NCBI RefSeq assembly: GCF_000375585.1
Contig: NZ_AQWP01000006.1
Span: 236,496 to 300,495 of the forward strand
Direction: 5' to 3'
From: Sinorhizobium meliloti 4H41
GTDB lineage: Bacteria; Pseudomonadota; Alphaproteobacteria; Rhizobiales; Rhizobiaceae
DNA length: 64,000 nt
The notes below the pieces were generated by a model. The model ran no database searches, was not told the origin of the DNA, and saw nothing but the letters and a program-made list of their open reading frames with translations. Shown one piece after another: positions 1-8,430 of this stretch. The stretch's first letter is position 1; each line of letters begins with the position of its first letter. The position numbers and the translations under genes are program-made.

Positions 1-394
1 GAAAGCCATGGCACTCGCCGACCTCGCGCCCGACGTACAGTTCATTCTCGACCATTGCGGCGTTCCCGACATAAAGGGTCACGCGGAGCATCCCTGGCGC
101 GATCATATGACCGAGATCGCCCGCCGCCCGAATGTCGTCGCCAAGATCTCCGGAGTGGTCGCCTATGCGGAGGAAGGCTGGACGCTCGCCTCCATCCGTC
201 CTTATGTCGAGCACACGATCTCGGTCTTCGGCTGGGACCGCGTCGTCTGGGGCAGCGACTGGCCGGTCTGCACCCTCGGCGGCAACCTCTCCACCTGGGT
301 CGCGGCCACCCAGGCTCTCATCGAAGGCTGCAGTCCCGAGGAACGGAGGAAGCTGCTCTCCGGCAATGCGCGGCGGATCTGGAACCTGCCCTGA
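1..394 (+). CDS. Amidohydrolase-2 family protein, C-terminal part (cut by the window edge)
   Basis: The reading frame is open from the first bases of the window, so only the last 130 or so residues are present. They match the end of a metal-dependent amidohydrolase of the amidohydrolase-2 (lactonase-like TIM barrel) type: 'ILDHCGVPD' is the HxxG-type segment after the fifth strand, and 'VVWGSDWPV' carries the conserved metal-binding Asp near the C-terminus. Enzymes of this family hydrolyse lactones or amides in the cytoplasm. The gene is convergent with the deacetylase-like gene at 462-1340 and ends 67 bp before it. The substrate cannot be inferred from this fragment. The family call is fairly safe; the true start lies outside the window. 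Confidence 0.85.
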   Translation, partial: KAMALADLAPDVQFILDHCGVPDIKGHAEHPWRDHMTEIARRPNVVAKISGVVAYAEEGWTLASIRPYVEHTISVFGWDRVVWGSDWPVCTLGGNLSTWVAATQALIEGCSPEERRKLLSGNARRIWNLP

Positions 395-461
395 CGATTC
401 TCTCCCTTGCCCCCTCACCCAGTGCTTGTCACACCGCAATGAGGGCGTGCGGGAGGCGCCG

Positions 462-1340
462 TCATGGTGCGCCGCGTTGCCGTTCCAGCGTCTCGAAATG
501 GTCGGCGATCTCCTTGCCGGTTGCGATCCAAACGTCGCCTTTTGCCTGAACGTGACGCAGGAAGTCGCGAAGGAGGTGCCAGCGCATCGGACGGCCGGAG
601 ACTTGCGGGTGCAAAACGAGCGTCGTGACGCCGCCCCAGGCATGGGTGGCCTCGAATTCGTCGATCCAGAGCGAAAGGACGGCTTCGCGGCCGAAGAGCG
701 GTCGCGCGCTCGAGCGGCTGGACATCCCGAAATTCCAGTCGTCGAATGCGAAATTGACCGGAATCTCCACCGGGCCCGGCACGCCGTCCGCCGACGCGTG
801 CCGGTAGGGCAGGATGTCGTCGCGAAACGAGCTGGAATAGCGGATGCCCGTTTTGGCAAGATAGGCGATGAGCTCGGGAAAATTCTCTCCCGAGGGCGCG
901 CGGTAGCCGACCGGACGGATGCCGAATGCCCGCTGCAGCGCCTCGAAGCCGCGGTCGATCTCCTCGAACGTCTCGTCCAGCCGATCGCGATCCGGCATCT
1001 TGTGAAGATAGCCGTGGTGACCGATCTCGTGTCCGGCCGCGACAATCTTCTCGCAGGCCGCGGGATGGGCAAGCGCCGTCCATCCGGGCGTGAAGAACGT
1101 CGCCTTCATCGCCAGCTCGTCCATCAGTTCGAGGATCCTGGCAATGCCGACGCGCGCATCGTAGCCGCCATGGGAGGTGGTCACCATCCGATCGACATTC
1201 GAAGGATTGTTGCCGATCCATGCGGTTTCGGCATCCACGTCGAAGCCGATGAAGACGGCGCTCTTCGCGCCGTTCGGCCAGGTCAGCGCCGGCGTTTGCG
1301 GCGCCGGATTGAGCGGACGGGGCGTCAGGTCGTAGGTCAT
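462..1340 (-). CDS. Polysaccharide deacetylase family protein (PuuE/imidase-like)
   Basis: This is a cytoplasmic NodB-fold metal hydrolase of 292 residues. Visible family marks are the early 'GFDVDAETAW' (catalytic/metal Asp), 'GHEIGHHGYLH' (the H-x3-H metal ligands) and 'GYRAPSGENF'. The absence of a signal peptide and the neighbours (MmgE/PrpD, importer, argH-like lyase) fit the subgroup that acts on small imides, ureides or N-acyl compounds rather than on cell-wall glycans. I chose the ATG at 1340: it lies 10 bp after the stop of the upstream MmgE/PrpD gene and is preceded by an AGGA element. A longer frame reaches 1388 but would overlap that gene. It is the last gene of the operon running down from argH. 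The exact substrate is unknown. Confidence 0.85.
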   Translation of the reverse strand: MTYDLTPRPLNPAPQTPALTWPNGAKSAVFIGFDVDAETAWIGNNPSNVDRMVTTSHGGYDARVGIARILELMDELAMKATFFTPGWTALAHPAACEKIVAAGHEIGHHGYLHKMPDRDRLDETFEEIDRGFEALQRAFGIRPVGYRAPSGENFPELIAYLAKTGIRYSSSFRDDILPYRHASADGVPGPVEIPVNFAFDDWNFGMSSRSSARPLFGREAVLSLWIDEFEATHAWGGVTTLVLHPQVSGRPMRWHLLRDFLRHVQAKGDVWIATGKEIADHFETLERQRGAP

Positions 1341-1350
1341 CACGAAATCC

Positions 1351-2754
1351 TCAGCAAAAGACGGGACGCTTGTCGCCGTCGCCAGCAAGCAGGGGCTCCA
1401 GAGCGCGGCAATCCTCGACGTGTTCGAGCTCGGCGAGCATCCGCCAGAGCCCGTCCGCCTGCTCCGTTTCGATGCTCATCGCGGCGAGCTCTCCGAACTT
1501 GGCGCGGATGGCGGCGGGGCGCATCGGCCTTTCGGCGGAGCCGGTCGCGCGGGGCACCATTCGTGCCAGACGAGCGCCGTCCTTGAAGAGAAGCGTGACG
1601 ACCGGCTCGTCGAGCGGCTGCATCCCATCGTCTACCGTGAGCAGCATGCGGTCCATGACGGCCCGCAGGCGGGAATCGGCACGTCGGTCGGCGGCATAGG
1701 CCTGGAGCCCGGCCGTCAGGAACACGCAGCGTGCCGCAAGCGCATAGGGCAGGCTCATCTGCGTGGGCGCCATGGCGCCGCTCTCACGGGCGCCGCACAT
1801 GCCCATCAGCATGGCGCTCAACCGCAACTCGATCCGCTCGATCTCAACTGCATCACGTCCCGTTTCCGAAAGCAGGTCGTCCAGCGCATCGATCGCCGAA
1901 TGGGCGCCCCGGCAGGAAGCGTAAGGTTTGAGGACCGCACGCCTCACCTTCCAGTCTTCGTCCAGTCTTTCGCATAGCTTCTGCGGCTCGCAGACATCCT
2001 TGTTGAACGACAGGAAAAAGCCGCCCCAGACGTCGTCGAAGACCCTGGAGGGGCCGGCAAGGCCCTCCCCTGCCAACCGCGCCGCGAGCAGCCCGCCCTC
2101 GGCCGCGCGGCCGGCATGGACCTTCTTCGCCTGCGATCCGTCATGGATGAAGGCCCAGAGGCCGGAGGAGAAGCTGGTGGCGAGCGTGATCGCATCGCGC
2201 GTGGCAAGATCGTCGAAACCGGAAAGCCTGGCCACGGCCGCCGCAGCCGCAAGCGTGCCGCAGGTGCCCGTGCAATGCCAGCCGAGCCCGTTGTGGCTGT
2301 CGTATCCGCCCGCCGCTTCGAGGACGCGCCGGCCGGTCTCGTAGCCCGCGACCACGCTGGCGATGAGTTCCCTGCCCGTCACCGGGCGCTTCGCTTCGGC
2401 AATCGCGGCCAGAACGGCGGGAATGACGACGGCGCCCGAATGGTCGCACCCGCCGGAATCGTCGAGTTCGAAAGCGTGTGCCGCGATCCCGTTTATGAGC
2501 GCGGCCTCACGCGCTGCCGTGCGATCGCCGGTGCCCCAGATCAGCGCGCTACCGGGCACACCGGCGGCCCTGCGGGCTATGCCGGCTTCAGCCGATCGCG
2601 CGCCAGCCAGTGCCGCGCCGATCGTGTCCGCGATGTGGACTTTGGTCTTTTCGACGACATCGGCTGGAAGCGCTTCGAACTTAAGGGCTGCAAGAAAGGA
2701 TGCCAGCCTGTCGACCGGCGTGTCGGCGGCAACGCGGGGCATGGAACTGCTCAT
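1351..2754 (-). CDS. MmgE/PrpD family protein
   Basis: The 467-residue protein belongs to the MmgE/PrpD family (2-methylcitrate dehydratase, cis-aconitate decarboxylase and relatives), which act on small carboxylic acids. Family traits are the alanine-rich all-alpha N-terminal half with 'HAFELDDSGG' (the conserved His-Asp segment), 'GYETGRRV' and 'GLGWHCTGTCGT', and the later 'PYASCRGAHSAIDAL', where the C-R/H element lies in the active cleft. It lies between the binding-protein gene and the deacetylase-like gene in one minus-strand operon. No prpB, prpC or acnM is nearby, so propionate catabolism is unlikely; a role in degrading the imported compound is inferred. The family is certain, the substrate is not known. 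Confidence 0.88.
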   Translation of the reverse strand: MSSSMPRVAADTPVDRLASFLAALKFEALPADVVEKTKVHIADTIGAALAGARSAEAGIARRAAGVPGSALIWGTGDRTAAREAALINGIAAHAFELDDSGGCDHSGAVVIPAVLAAIAEAKRPVTGRELIASVVAGYETGRRVLEAAGGYDSHNGLGWHCTGTCGTLAAAAAVARLSGFDDLATRDAITLATSFSSGLWAFIHDGSQAKKVHAGRAAEGGLLAARLAGEGLAGPSRVFDDVWGGFFLSFNKDVCEPQKLCERLDEDWKVRRAVLKPYASCRGAHSAIDALDDLLSETGRDAVEIERIELRLSAMLMGMCGARESGAMAPTQMSLPYALAARCVFLTAGLQAYAADRRADSRLRAVMDRMLLTVDDGMQPLDEPVVTLLFKDGARLARMVPRATGSAERPMRPAAIRAKFGELAAMSIETEQADGLWRMLAELEHVEDCRALEPLLAGDGDKRPVFC

Positions 2755-2788
2755 GGTTTGTCGAGAACCGGTCGGCGACGGCGCATTT

Positions 2789-2817
2789 TGCGGCCCCGCC
2801 TGTTCGGCGGGGCCGCA
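2789..2817 (-). promoter_or_regulatory. Intercistronic GC-rich hairpin after the binding-protein gene
   Basis: A perfect 12-bp inverted repeat (2789-2800 with 2806-2817, 5-base loop) lies between the stop of the binding-protein gene and the start of the MmgE/PrpD gene. No U-run follows it on the transcribed strand, so it is not a standard intrinsic terminator. Hairpins of this kind after binding-protein genes commonly stabilise the upstream mRNA segment or cause partial termination. The sequence is seen; the role is inferred. Confidence 0.5.
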
Positions 2818-2827
2818 ACGCGGCGGA

Positions 2828-3658
2828 TTACTTCACCGCTTCGCCATTGACGTAAATGCCATCGAGCAAGGTGCCCTCGAGGCCGTATTTTGCGAAAATC
2901 GCCTTGTACTCGCCTGATTCCATCAGGGCCTTCAGCGCTGCAGCATAGGCGTCGCGCAGTTCCGTGTCCTTCTTGGCGAAACCGATGCCCTGATAGACCA
3001 CGGTGAAGGGCTCGCCCACGACGGCGTAGGTGTCCTTCTCGAGATCCATCAGATAGGGCAGCGTTTCGGAACCCTGGACGGCGGCGTCGAGCCGGCCTTG
3101 CTTGAGCTGGGCGCGGGCATCGGCGGAGCCTTCCGTCCCGACGACCTTGATGGCTGGCAGCCCCTTGGCTTCGCAATTGGCAGCACTCCATTTCGCCGTC
3201 TCGTCCGGGAAGGAGGTGCGGCGGCTCATGCCGACGGTCTTGCCGCAGAAATCGGTGAGCGTCTTGAACTCGTCCTTGCGGGCAAAGGACGTGTAGAACT
3301 GCGCGCCGGATTTCATGTAATCGATGAAATCGAGCGTATCGCGGCGCTTCGGAAGATCGCTCATGCCGCTATGGATAAGGTCGACGCGGCCGGTCTGAAG
3401 CGACGAGATCATCTGCTCGAAGCCGATATTCGACCACTCGACCGTGGTGCCGAGCTCTTTGGCGAGCGCAACGCCGAGATCGATGTCGACACCCTTAAGT
3501 TCGTTGGTCGCCGGGTCGACATATTCCATCGGCGGATAGTTCGGCTGGTTGGCGACGACGACCTTGCCGGCCGACTTCACCCGCTCGGGCAGGCCGGCGG
3601 CACTGGCGGAGGTTGCGGCGAGGCATGCGACCGTGAGCGCTGCGATATGCTTGTTCAT
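2828..3658 (-). CDS. Amino-acid ABC transporter substrate-binding protein (family 3)
   Basis: This is a periplasmic ligand-binding protein of about 276 residues with a Sec signal peptide ('MNKHIAALTVACLAATSASA') followed by a typical family-3 SBP opening: 'VVVANQPNYPPMEYVDP' and 'GVDIDLGVALAKELG'. The segment 'MISSLQTGRVDLIHSGM' is the hinge region with the ligand-contacting residues seen in polar amino-acid binders. It lies 62 bp downstream of the ATPase gene and completes the importer with the genes at 3721-4491 and 4500-5372. I prefer the ATG at 3658, which has GGGGA upstream; an in-frame ATG at 3670 is also possible. The ligand is probably an amino acid or an N-substituted amino acid, judging from the argH-like enzyme in the operon. 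Confidence 0.88.
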   Translation of the reverse strand: MNKHIAALTVACLAATSASAAGLPERVKSAGKVVVANQPNYPPMEYVDPATNELKGVDIDLGVALAKELGTTVEWSNIGFEQMISSLQTGRVDLIHSGMSDLPKRRDTLDFIDYMKSGAQFYTSFARKDEFKTLTDFCGKTVGMSRRTSFPDETAKWSAANCEAKGLPAIKVVGTEGSADARAQLKQGRLDAAVQGSETLPYLMDLEKDTYAVVGEPFTVVYQGIGFAKKDTELRDAYAAALKALMESGEYKAIFAKYGLEGTLLDGIYVNGEAVK

Positions 3659-3720
3659 GTGGTTCCCCATCTTGTCCTGGTTCGAGCCGGCGGCTTCGTC
3701 TGCCGCCGTTTTTCTGTTCC

Positions 3721-4491
3721 TCAGCTGTGAACGGCTTTGATGAACTCCGCCGTTCGGGCGCTTTTCGGGGTGCTGAGAACCTCCGATGCCAAGCCTGTTT
3801 CGACCACCTTGCCGGTTTCCATGAAGGTGACGGTATTCGCCACGTTGCGGGCGAAGCCGAGCTCATGGGTGACGACGATCATCGTCATGCCGGAAGCGGC
3901 AAGGTCCCGCATCACATCGAGCACTTCCGACACCAGTTCAGGGTCGAGCGCCGACGTGGGTTCGTCGAAGAGAATGAGGTCCGGCCTCATGCCCATGGCG
4001 CGGGCGATCGCGACGCGCTGCTGCTGGCCCCCGGAAAGCTCGGAAGGGTAATGGTTCGCCTTGTCCGCCAGTCCCACCCGCTCCAGCAATGCCGAGGCCC
4101 TGTCGCGCGCTTCCTTCACCGGCTCGCCGAGCACCTGCACCGGGCCCTCTGTGATGTTTTCCAGGGCTGTCTTGTGCGGGAACAGGTTGAAGCGCTGGAA
4201 GACCATGCCGATCCGCCGCCGCTGGCGCGAAATCTCCGCATCGCTGATCTCGTGGAGATTGTTGCCGTCGCGGCGGTAGCCGATCAGTTCGTCCTCGACC
4301 CAGATTGCTCCGCCGTCCATCCGCTCCAAAAGATTGATGCAGCGCAGAAGCGTGCTCTTGCCCGAGCCCGAGGGACCGATGATGCAGCTCACCTCCCCGC
4401 GGGCGACGTCCAGGCTGACCTTGTCGAGAGCGCGGAACGTGCCGTAGTTCTTCGTGACGTCGATAGCCTTGACGAGAATATCCTGGTTCAT
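3721..4491 (-). CDS. Amino-acid ABC transporter ATP-binding protein
   Basis: This is a 256-residue ATPase of the polar amino-acid uptake (GlnQ/HisP) family. It shows Walker A 'IGPSGSGKST', Q-loop 'GMVFQRFNLFPHKT', signature '[15 protein letters not shown]', Walker B 'LILFDEPTSALDPE' and the H-loop 'VVTHE'. The reading frame is open far upstream to 5562, but homology begins at 'MNQDILVKA', and the ATG at 4491 lies 8 bp after the permease stop, so 4491 is taken as the start. It energises the single permease encoded upstream, probably as a homodimeric permease complex. It is part of the argH-led operon. Confidence 0.93.
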   Translation of the reverse strand: MNQDILVKAIDVTKNYGTFRALDKVSLDVARGEVSCIIGPSGSGKSTLLRCINLLERMDGGAIWVEDELIGYRRDGNNLHEISDAEISRQRRRIGMVFQRFNLFPHKTALENITEGPVQVLGEPVKEARDRASALLERVGLADKANHYPSELSGGQQQRVAIARAMGMRPDLILFDEPTSALDPELVSEVLDVMRDLAASGMTMIVVTHELGFARNVANTVTFMETGKVVETGLASEVLSTPKSARTAEFIKAVHS

Positions 4492-4499
4492 GACCGACC

Positions 4500-5372
4500 T
4501 CACATGGACGAGCGGATCGATTTCGAACCGCGGCCGAAATAGCGCTCGATATAGTGCTGCCCTATCGAGAGCACGGAGACGACGAGCAGGTACCAGAAGC
4601 TCGCGACCAGCAGCAGTTCGAGGACGCGGGTATTGGCGAAATAGATGATCTGCGCGTTGTGGAGGATCTCGGAATACTGGATGACGCTGGCGAGCGACGT
4701 CAGCTTCACCATGCCGATCACCTCGTTGCCGACCGGCGGCACCATGACGCGCATCGCCTGCGGCAGGACGATACGGCGCAGCATCATCATCTGCGTCATG
4801 CCGATCGTGCGCGCAGCCTCGTACTGGCCGCTGTCGACGGACAGGAGCCCGCTTCGCACGACCTCCGAAGTATAGGCGCCCTGGGATATGCCGAGCCCGA
4901 GTACGGCGGCGACGAAGGGCGTCATGACGTCGACCGTCCTGAACTCGAACAGTCCCGGAATGCCGAGCGTCGGGAAGATGAGCGCCAGGTTGAACCACAG
5001 CATCAACTGCAGCAGCGCCGGGGCGCCGCGAAAGACCCAGATATAGCCGATGGCGATCGACGACAGCACCGGATTGCCTGATATCCGCATGATGGCGATG
5101 ACGACGCCGAGGACGATGCCGAGCCCCATGGCGGCAACGGTCATCAGCAGAGTGTTGTAGAGGCCGGCGAGGATTGCGGGTGCGAAGAGAAAATCGCGGA
5201 CATAGCTCCATTCGATCTGCCCGACGCTGAAGGCCCGCACGAGACCTGCAAACAGCAGGAGCACGATGCCCGCCGCAACCATCCGCCCGATATGGCGCTT
5301 CGGCACCAGTTTCAGATGGGCGATCTCGTATTTGGAATCCGCAGGCGGAGTTGCGAGGCTTGCCACATTCAT
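4500..5372 (-). CDS. Amino-acid ABC transporter permease (HisM/GlnP type)
   Basis: The 290-residue integral membrane protein has an N-terminal hydrophobic segment, several further helices and the EAA loop, here 'YEAARTIGMTQMMMLRRIVLPQAMR' in part, which docks onto the ATPase. The central 'GTLRGAP'-like motif of polar amino-acid permeases appears as 'YIWVFRGAPALLQLM'. Only one permease gene is present, so the channel would be a homodimer. Its ATG overlaps the argH stop by 4 bp (ATGA), which indicates translational coupling, and the ATPase gene starts 8 bp after it. Confidence 0.92.
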   Translation of the reverse strand: MNVASLATPPADSKYEIAHLKLVPKRHIGRMVAAGIVLLLFAGLVRAFSVGQIEWSYVRDFLFAPAILAGLYNTLLMTVAAMGLGIVLGVVIAIMRISGNPVLSSIAIGYIWVFRGAPALLQLMLWFNLALIFPTLGIPGLFEFRTVDVMTPFVAAVLGLGISQGAYTSEVVRSGLLSVDSGQYEAARTIGMTQMMMLRRIVLPQAMRVMVPPVGNEVIGMVKLTSLASVIQYSEILHNAQIIYFANTRVLELLLVASFWYLLVVSVLSIGQHYIERYFGRGSKSIRSSM

Positions 5373-6835
5373 CGGCGTCGCGCCTCCTCTGCGCCGTTCT
5401 TCGCGCCCGCAATGGCCCCGCCGCCGGTCGGGCCGCCGGCAAAGGCGCGGCAGCCGGCAAGCGCCGTTTCGAAGCGGGCGATCTGCTCGCGAACCCGCTC
5501 CGGCGCTGTTGCACCGTAGCCGTTTCTGCTCGCAAGCGCCTTTTCGAGCGCCAGTGCCGCAAGCATCTCCGGCTGAAGCCGCGGATCGATCCCCGGCAGA
5601 TCCTCAGCCGTCAGGCCGGCAAGGTCGTGGCCGCGCTCTTCGCAATAGCGCACCACTGCGCCGGTGATCTCGTGCGCTTCGGCGAAAGGCACGTCCCGGC
5701 CCACCAGCCAGTCGGCCACTTCGGTCGCGAGCGTGAAGCCCTTCGGCGCCTCCTCGCGCAGCTTCTCCACGTCGAATTCCAGCGTTCCCACCATGCCGGC
5801 AAAGGCGGGCAGGACCAGTTCGAGAACGTCGATCGTCTCGAACAGGCTGCGCTTGTCCTCGGCGAGATCGCGATTATAGGCGAGCGGCATCGCCTTCATG
5901 GTGGCGAGGAAGCCGGCGATGTTGCCGATCAGCGTGCCCGACATGCCGCGCGTCAGCTCGGCGACGTCGGGATTCTTCTTCTGCGGCATGATCGAGGAGC
6001 CGGTGGAATAGGAATCATGCAGCCGTACCCAGCTGAACTGCTTGGAGCTCCAGAGGCAGATTTCCTCCGCAAGCCGCGAGAGATCCACCGCCACCAGCGA
6101 GCAGATGAAGAGGAATTCGGCGACGTGATCGCGCGCGGCGACGGCATCGATGGAGTTCTCGCAAGCGGCCGAATAGCCGAGATCGATGGCGGAGAGATCG
6201 GGGCGGCGCGCAATGCCGGAGCCGGCCAGTGCGGCCGCACCCAGAGGCGAGCGATCGAAGCGGCGGTCCCAATCGGCAAAACGCTGCAGGTCGCGCAGCA
6301 GCGACTGCGCGTGCGCCATGAGGTGGTGGCCGAGCACGACCGGCTGGGCCGGCTGAAGATGGGTAAAGCCGGGCATCACGGTCTCCGTATGCCGGGATGC
6401 CTGCTCCATCAGTGCTTCTTCGATGGCGATCACGCCCCGGGAAAGCTCCCGCGCCATGCGCCGCAGATAGAGGCGCGTATTGTTGGCCGTCTGGTCGTTG
6501 CGCGACCGCCCGGCGCGAAGCTTGCCGCCAAGCGTGCCGAGGCGCGCCATCAACAGACGCTCGAGAAAGGTATGCAGATCCTCATCAGCCGCAATAGGTT
6601 CTTCGCGGCCGGCACCGACATCGGCTTCGATGCCTTCCAGGGCTGCGCGTATCGCGGAGAATTCACTCTCGTCCAGGACGCCGGCGCGCTTCAACTCGGA
6701 AGCATGGGCGCGTGAACCTGCAATATCTTCCCTGTACAGTCGAAAGTAAGATCGGGGCGCGCGGGACAGATTGGCAAGCGCTTCGGACGGTCCGGACTTG
6801 AATCGTCCACCCCAAAGCTGAGTGGGCTCGGTCAT
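5369..6835 (-). CDS. Argininosuccinate lyase-like enzyme (fumarase/aspartase superfamily)
   Basis: The 488-residue enzyme has the superfamily signature 'GSSIMPQKKNPDVAELTR' (flexible loop with the catalytic Ser), the 'GFTHLQPAQPV' segment with the catalytic Thr-His, and 'AGRSRNDQTANNTRLYLR'. These enzymes eliminate fumarate from N-substituted aspartates. The N-terminal segment where true ArgH proteins have an 'S-[IL]-x-FD-[KR]-x-LY' pattern instead reads 'LSRAPRSYFRLYREDIAG', so the substrate pocket differs. Its position as first gene of an importer/catabolic operon, away from other arginine genes, points to a degradative C-N lyase acting on an imported N-substituted aspartate rather than to arginine synthesis. 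That functional shift is inference; the family is certain. Confidence 0.88.
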   Translation of the reverse strand: MTEPTQLWGGRFKSGPSEALANLSRAPRSYFRLYREDIAGSRAHASELKRAGVLDESEFSAIRAALEGIEADVGAGREEPIAADEDLHTFLERLLMARLGTLGGKLRAGRSRNDQTANNTRLYLRRMARELSRGVIAIEEALMEQASRHTETVMPGFTHLQPAQPVVLGHHLMAHAQSLLRDLQRFADWDRRFDRSPLGAAALAGSGIARRPDLSAIDLGYSAACENSIDAVAARDHVAEFLFICSLVAVDLSRLAEEICLWSSKQFSWVRLHDSYSTGSSIMPQKKNPDVAELTRGMSGTLIGNIAGFLATMKAMPLAYNRDLAEDKRSLFETIDVLELVLPAFAGMVGTLEFDVEKLREEAPKGFTLATEVADWLVGRDVPFAEAHEITGAVVRYCEERGHDLAGLTAEDLPGIDPRLQPEMLAALALEKALASRNGYGATAPERVREQIARFETALAGCRAFAGGPTGGGAIAGAKNGAEEARRR

Positions 6836-7015
6836 CTTCGTTCCCTTTATTTGTCATTCTTTCGAAGAAGCTCCCACGGGTGGCATATCCCGGGCAAGCG
6901 AAGTTATTTCACCAAGCTATGACAAAAACGACTAGCCTTGCTCCGGGCACTTATTTAGGGTCTGCGCAGGGGGCGGAGCGGACGCGCATCGGCTGAATTT
7001 GGCGGAGGAATTTTC
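6836..7015. promoter_or_regulatory. Divergent argH-like / LysR intergenic region
   Basis: The 180-bp gap between the divergent argH-like operon and the LysR gene must hold both promoters. A dyad-like stretch around 6905-6925 (TTATTTCACC...GACAAA) has the interrupted T...A character of LysR sites but no clean match. It is a candidate only. Confidence 0.4.
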
Positions 7016-7918
7016 ATGGCTTCGGGACGGCGGCGCTTGCCTTCGACGACCGCGCTTCAGGTGCTGCTTGCGGTGGCCGAAAGGGGATCGACGAGCGCTG
7101 CCGCCGAAAGCACGTCGCTGTCGCAGAGCGCCGTCAGCAAGCAATTGCTGTCGCTCGAAGAGCTGATCGGCAGCCCCGTCTTCGTCCGGACACCGCGCGG
7201 AATGATCCCGACGGAAGTGGGCACGATCTATATCGAACAGGCGCGCACCGCATTGAAGGCGATGGAGGACGCCGCCCTTCGGGTCGCCCGCCTGAAACCG
7301 GGCCCGCGCGTGCTGAGATTGCAGGTGCCGCCCATTTTCGGGGACCGGTGGCTGCTGCCGCGCTTCCTTCGCTTTACCGAGCAGCACCCGGAGATCGAGG
7401 TGCAGTTCACGACGTTCGTTTCTCCGACACAGTCCCAGACGCCCGATGCGATATTCCGTTTCCTGAGCGAACCGCTGCCGGACGAGGAGACCAGCTATCT
7501 CTTCGGGCGCGAGGTTCTCGTCGTCAGCGCCCCTTCCTACTGGGAGAAGAACGGCGCTCCGGAGACGATCGAAGATCTCGCCGACGGCATCATGCTGGAG
7601 CACCCGCAGACGCCGCTGCACTGGAATTATTTCGCCAAAGGCCATGGCAAGGACGACCTCGCGGTCCGGCACACCACGCGCTTCGGCTATTATACGATGG
7701 TGATCCGGGCAGCACTTGCCGGACAGGGAATGGCCTTGATCCCGCGCGGCCTTATCCTCGATGACCTTGCGGCGGGAAAGCTCGTCAATCCGAACGGCTT
7801 CGGATATCGAAGCGACCATGGCTACTGGTTCGCGAAACCGCGGGACATCGCGCCGAGTGCTTCCATGCGGACGTTCGAGGCATGGCTGATGGCGGAAGCC
7901 GAAGGCATGGGCGACTGA
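7016..7918 (+). CDS. LysR-family transcriptional regulator
   Basis: The protein has 300 residues. An N-terminal winged helix (residues about 8-66) shows the LysR pattern in 'GSTSAAAESTSLSQSAVSKQ' and 'GSPVFVRTPRGMIPTEVG'. A periplasmic-binding-protein-like effector domain follows from about residue 95. It is transcribed divergently from the argH-led operon, the classical arrangement for a LysR activator of that operon, and would bind the compound or an intermediate of it. The effector is unknown. It is convergent with the GNAT gene at 7950-8420; the 31-bp gap between them contains a GC palindrome at 7926-7937. Confidence 0.9.
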   Translation: MASGRRRLPSTTALQVLLAVAERGSTSAAAESTSLSQSAVSKQLLSLEELIGSPVFVRTPRGMIPTEVGTIYIEQARTALKAMEDAALRVARLKPGPRVLRLQVPPIFGDRWLLPRFLRFTEQHPEIEVQFTTFVSPTQSQTPDAIFRFLSEPLPDEETSYLFGREVLVVSAPSYWEKNGAPETIEDLADGIMLEHPQTPLHWNYFAKGHGKDDLAVRHTTRFGYYTMVIRAALAGQGMALIPRGLILDDLAAGKLVNPNGFGYRSDHGYWFAKPRDIAPSASMRTFEAWLMAEAEGMGD

Positions 7919-7949
7919 GGGCGGCCGGCCCGGGCCGTGGCGCGCTATC

Positions 7950-8420
7950 TCAGTCCGCCAGCCGCGCGAGCGCCTCTCCGTCGAGCCGGAAGAAGACCTT
8001 GTCCGGTTTGCGTGCGCCGCCCAGGTCTTCATAGAAGGAAAAGAGCCGAGTGTTTTCCGCCTCCGCGGTCCAATCGATGCGCGTGAGCCCGCGCTCCTTC
8101 GCCAGGCTGGCCAGCTTCTGCATCAAGGCCCGGCCGAGGCCGCGGCCCCGCTGTGATCCGCTGACGTAGAGTTCCTTCAGAAAGATGCCCGGCTTCAGGC
8201 CCGGCCCGGGGTAAATCGCGGAGAAGGCGGCGAGACCGAGCACCGAACCATGCTCCTCGGCGACGAGGATCTCCGCGCCCGGCGGCATGGCTTCAAGCCC
8301 CGCGATTATCTCGGCGCGCGGCGGACAGGCCACGCGGTAGTGCGCCTGCATTTCCTCCATGAGGGCCGCAATTGCGGGGAAGGCTGCGTCATGGGCCTGC
8401 AACAGGCGGATCGGCGTCAC
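7950..8420 (-). CDS. GNAT family N-acetyltransferase
   Basis: The 156-residue protein has a GNAT fold: 'FLKELYVSGSQRGRGLGRALM' in part is the acetyl-CoA pyrophosphate-binding motif A (R-G-x-G-L/R type), followed by 'RLFSFYEDLGG', the usual motif B Tyr region. I take the GTG at 8420 as start, because the lysozyme-like gene ends at 8431 just upstream and the long open frame continuing to 9356 is antisense-free shadow rather than coding. The acceptor substrate is unknown. It is probably co-transcribed with the lysozyme-like gene. Confidence 0.83.
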   Translation of the reverse strand: MTPIRLLQAHDAAFPAIAALMEEMQAHYRVACPPRAEIIAGLEAMPPGAEILVAEEHGSVLGLAAFSAIYPGPGLKPGIFLKELYVSGSQRGRGLGRALMQKLASLAKERGLTRIDWTAEAENTRLFSFYEDLGGARKPDKVFFRLDGEALARLAD

Positions 8421-8430
8421 TTCTGTTCCC

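Noticed and set aside
132..1586. A plus-strand open frame of 484 codons across the deacetylase-like and MmgE/PrpD genes
   Set aside because: It is antisense to two genes with clear family motifs and has Arg/Ala-rich composition typical of GC-rich shadows.
4492..5562. Upstream extension of the amino-acid ABC ATPase frame to 613 residues
   Set aside because: The added part overlaps the permease gene, has no recognisable domain, and the ATPase homology begins at the ATG at 4491.
5351..6715. A 454-codon plus-strand frame antisense to the argH-like gene
   Set aside because: The opposite strand carries full-length lyase motifs; this frame has no family features.
7926..7937. GC palindrome between the LysR and GNAT genes as a terminator
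   Set aside because: CGGCCCGGGCCG is a palindrome without loop or U-run in a very GC-rich context; not enough for a terminator call.
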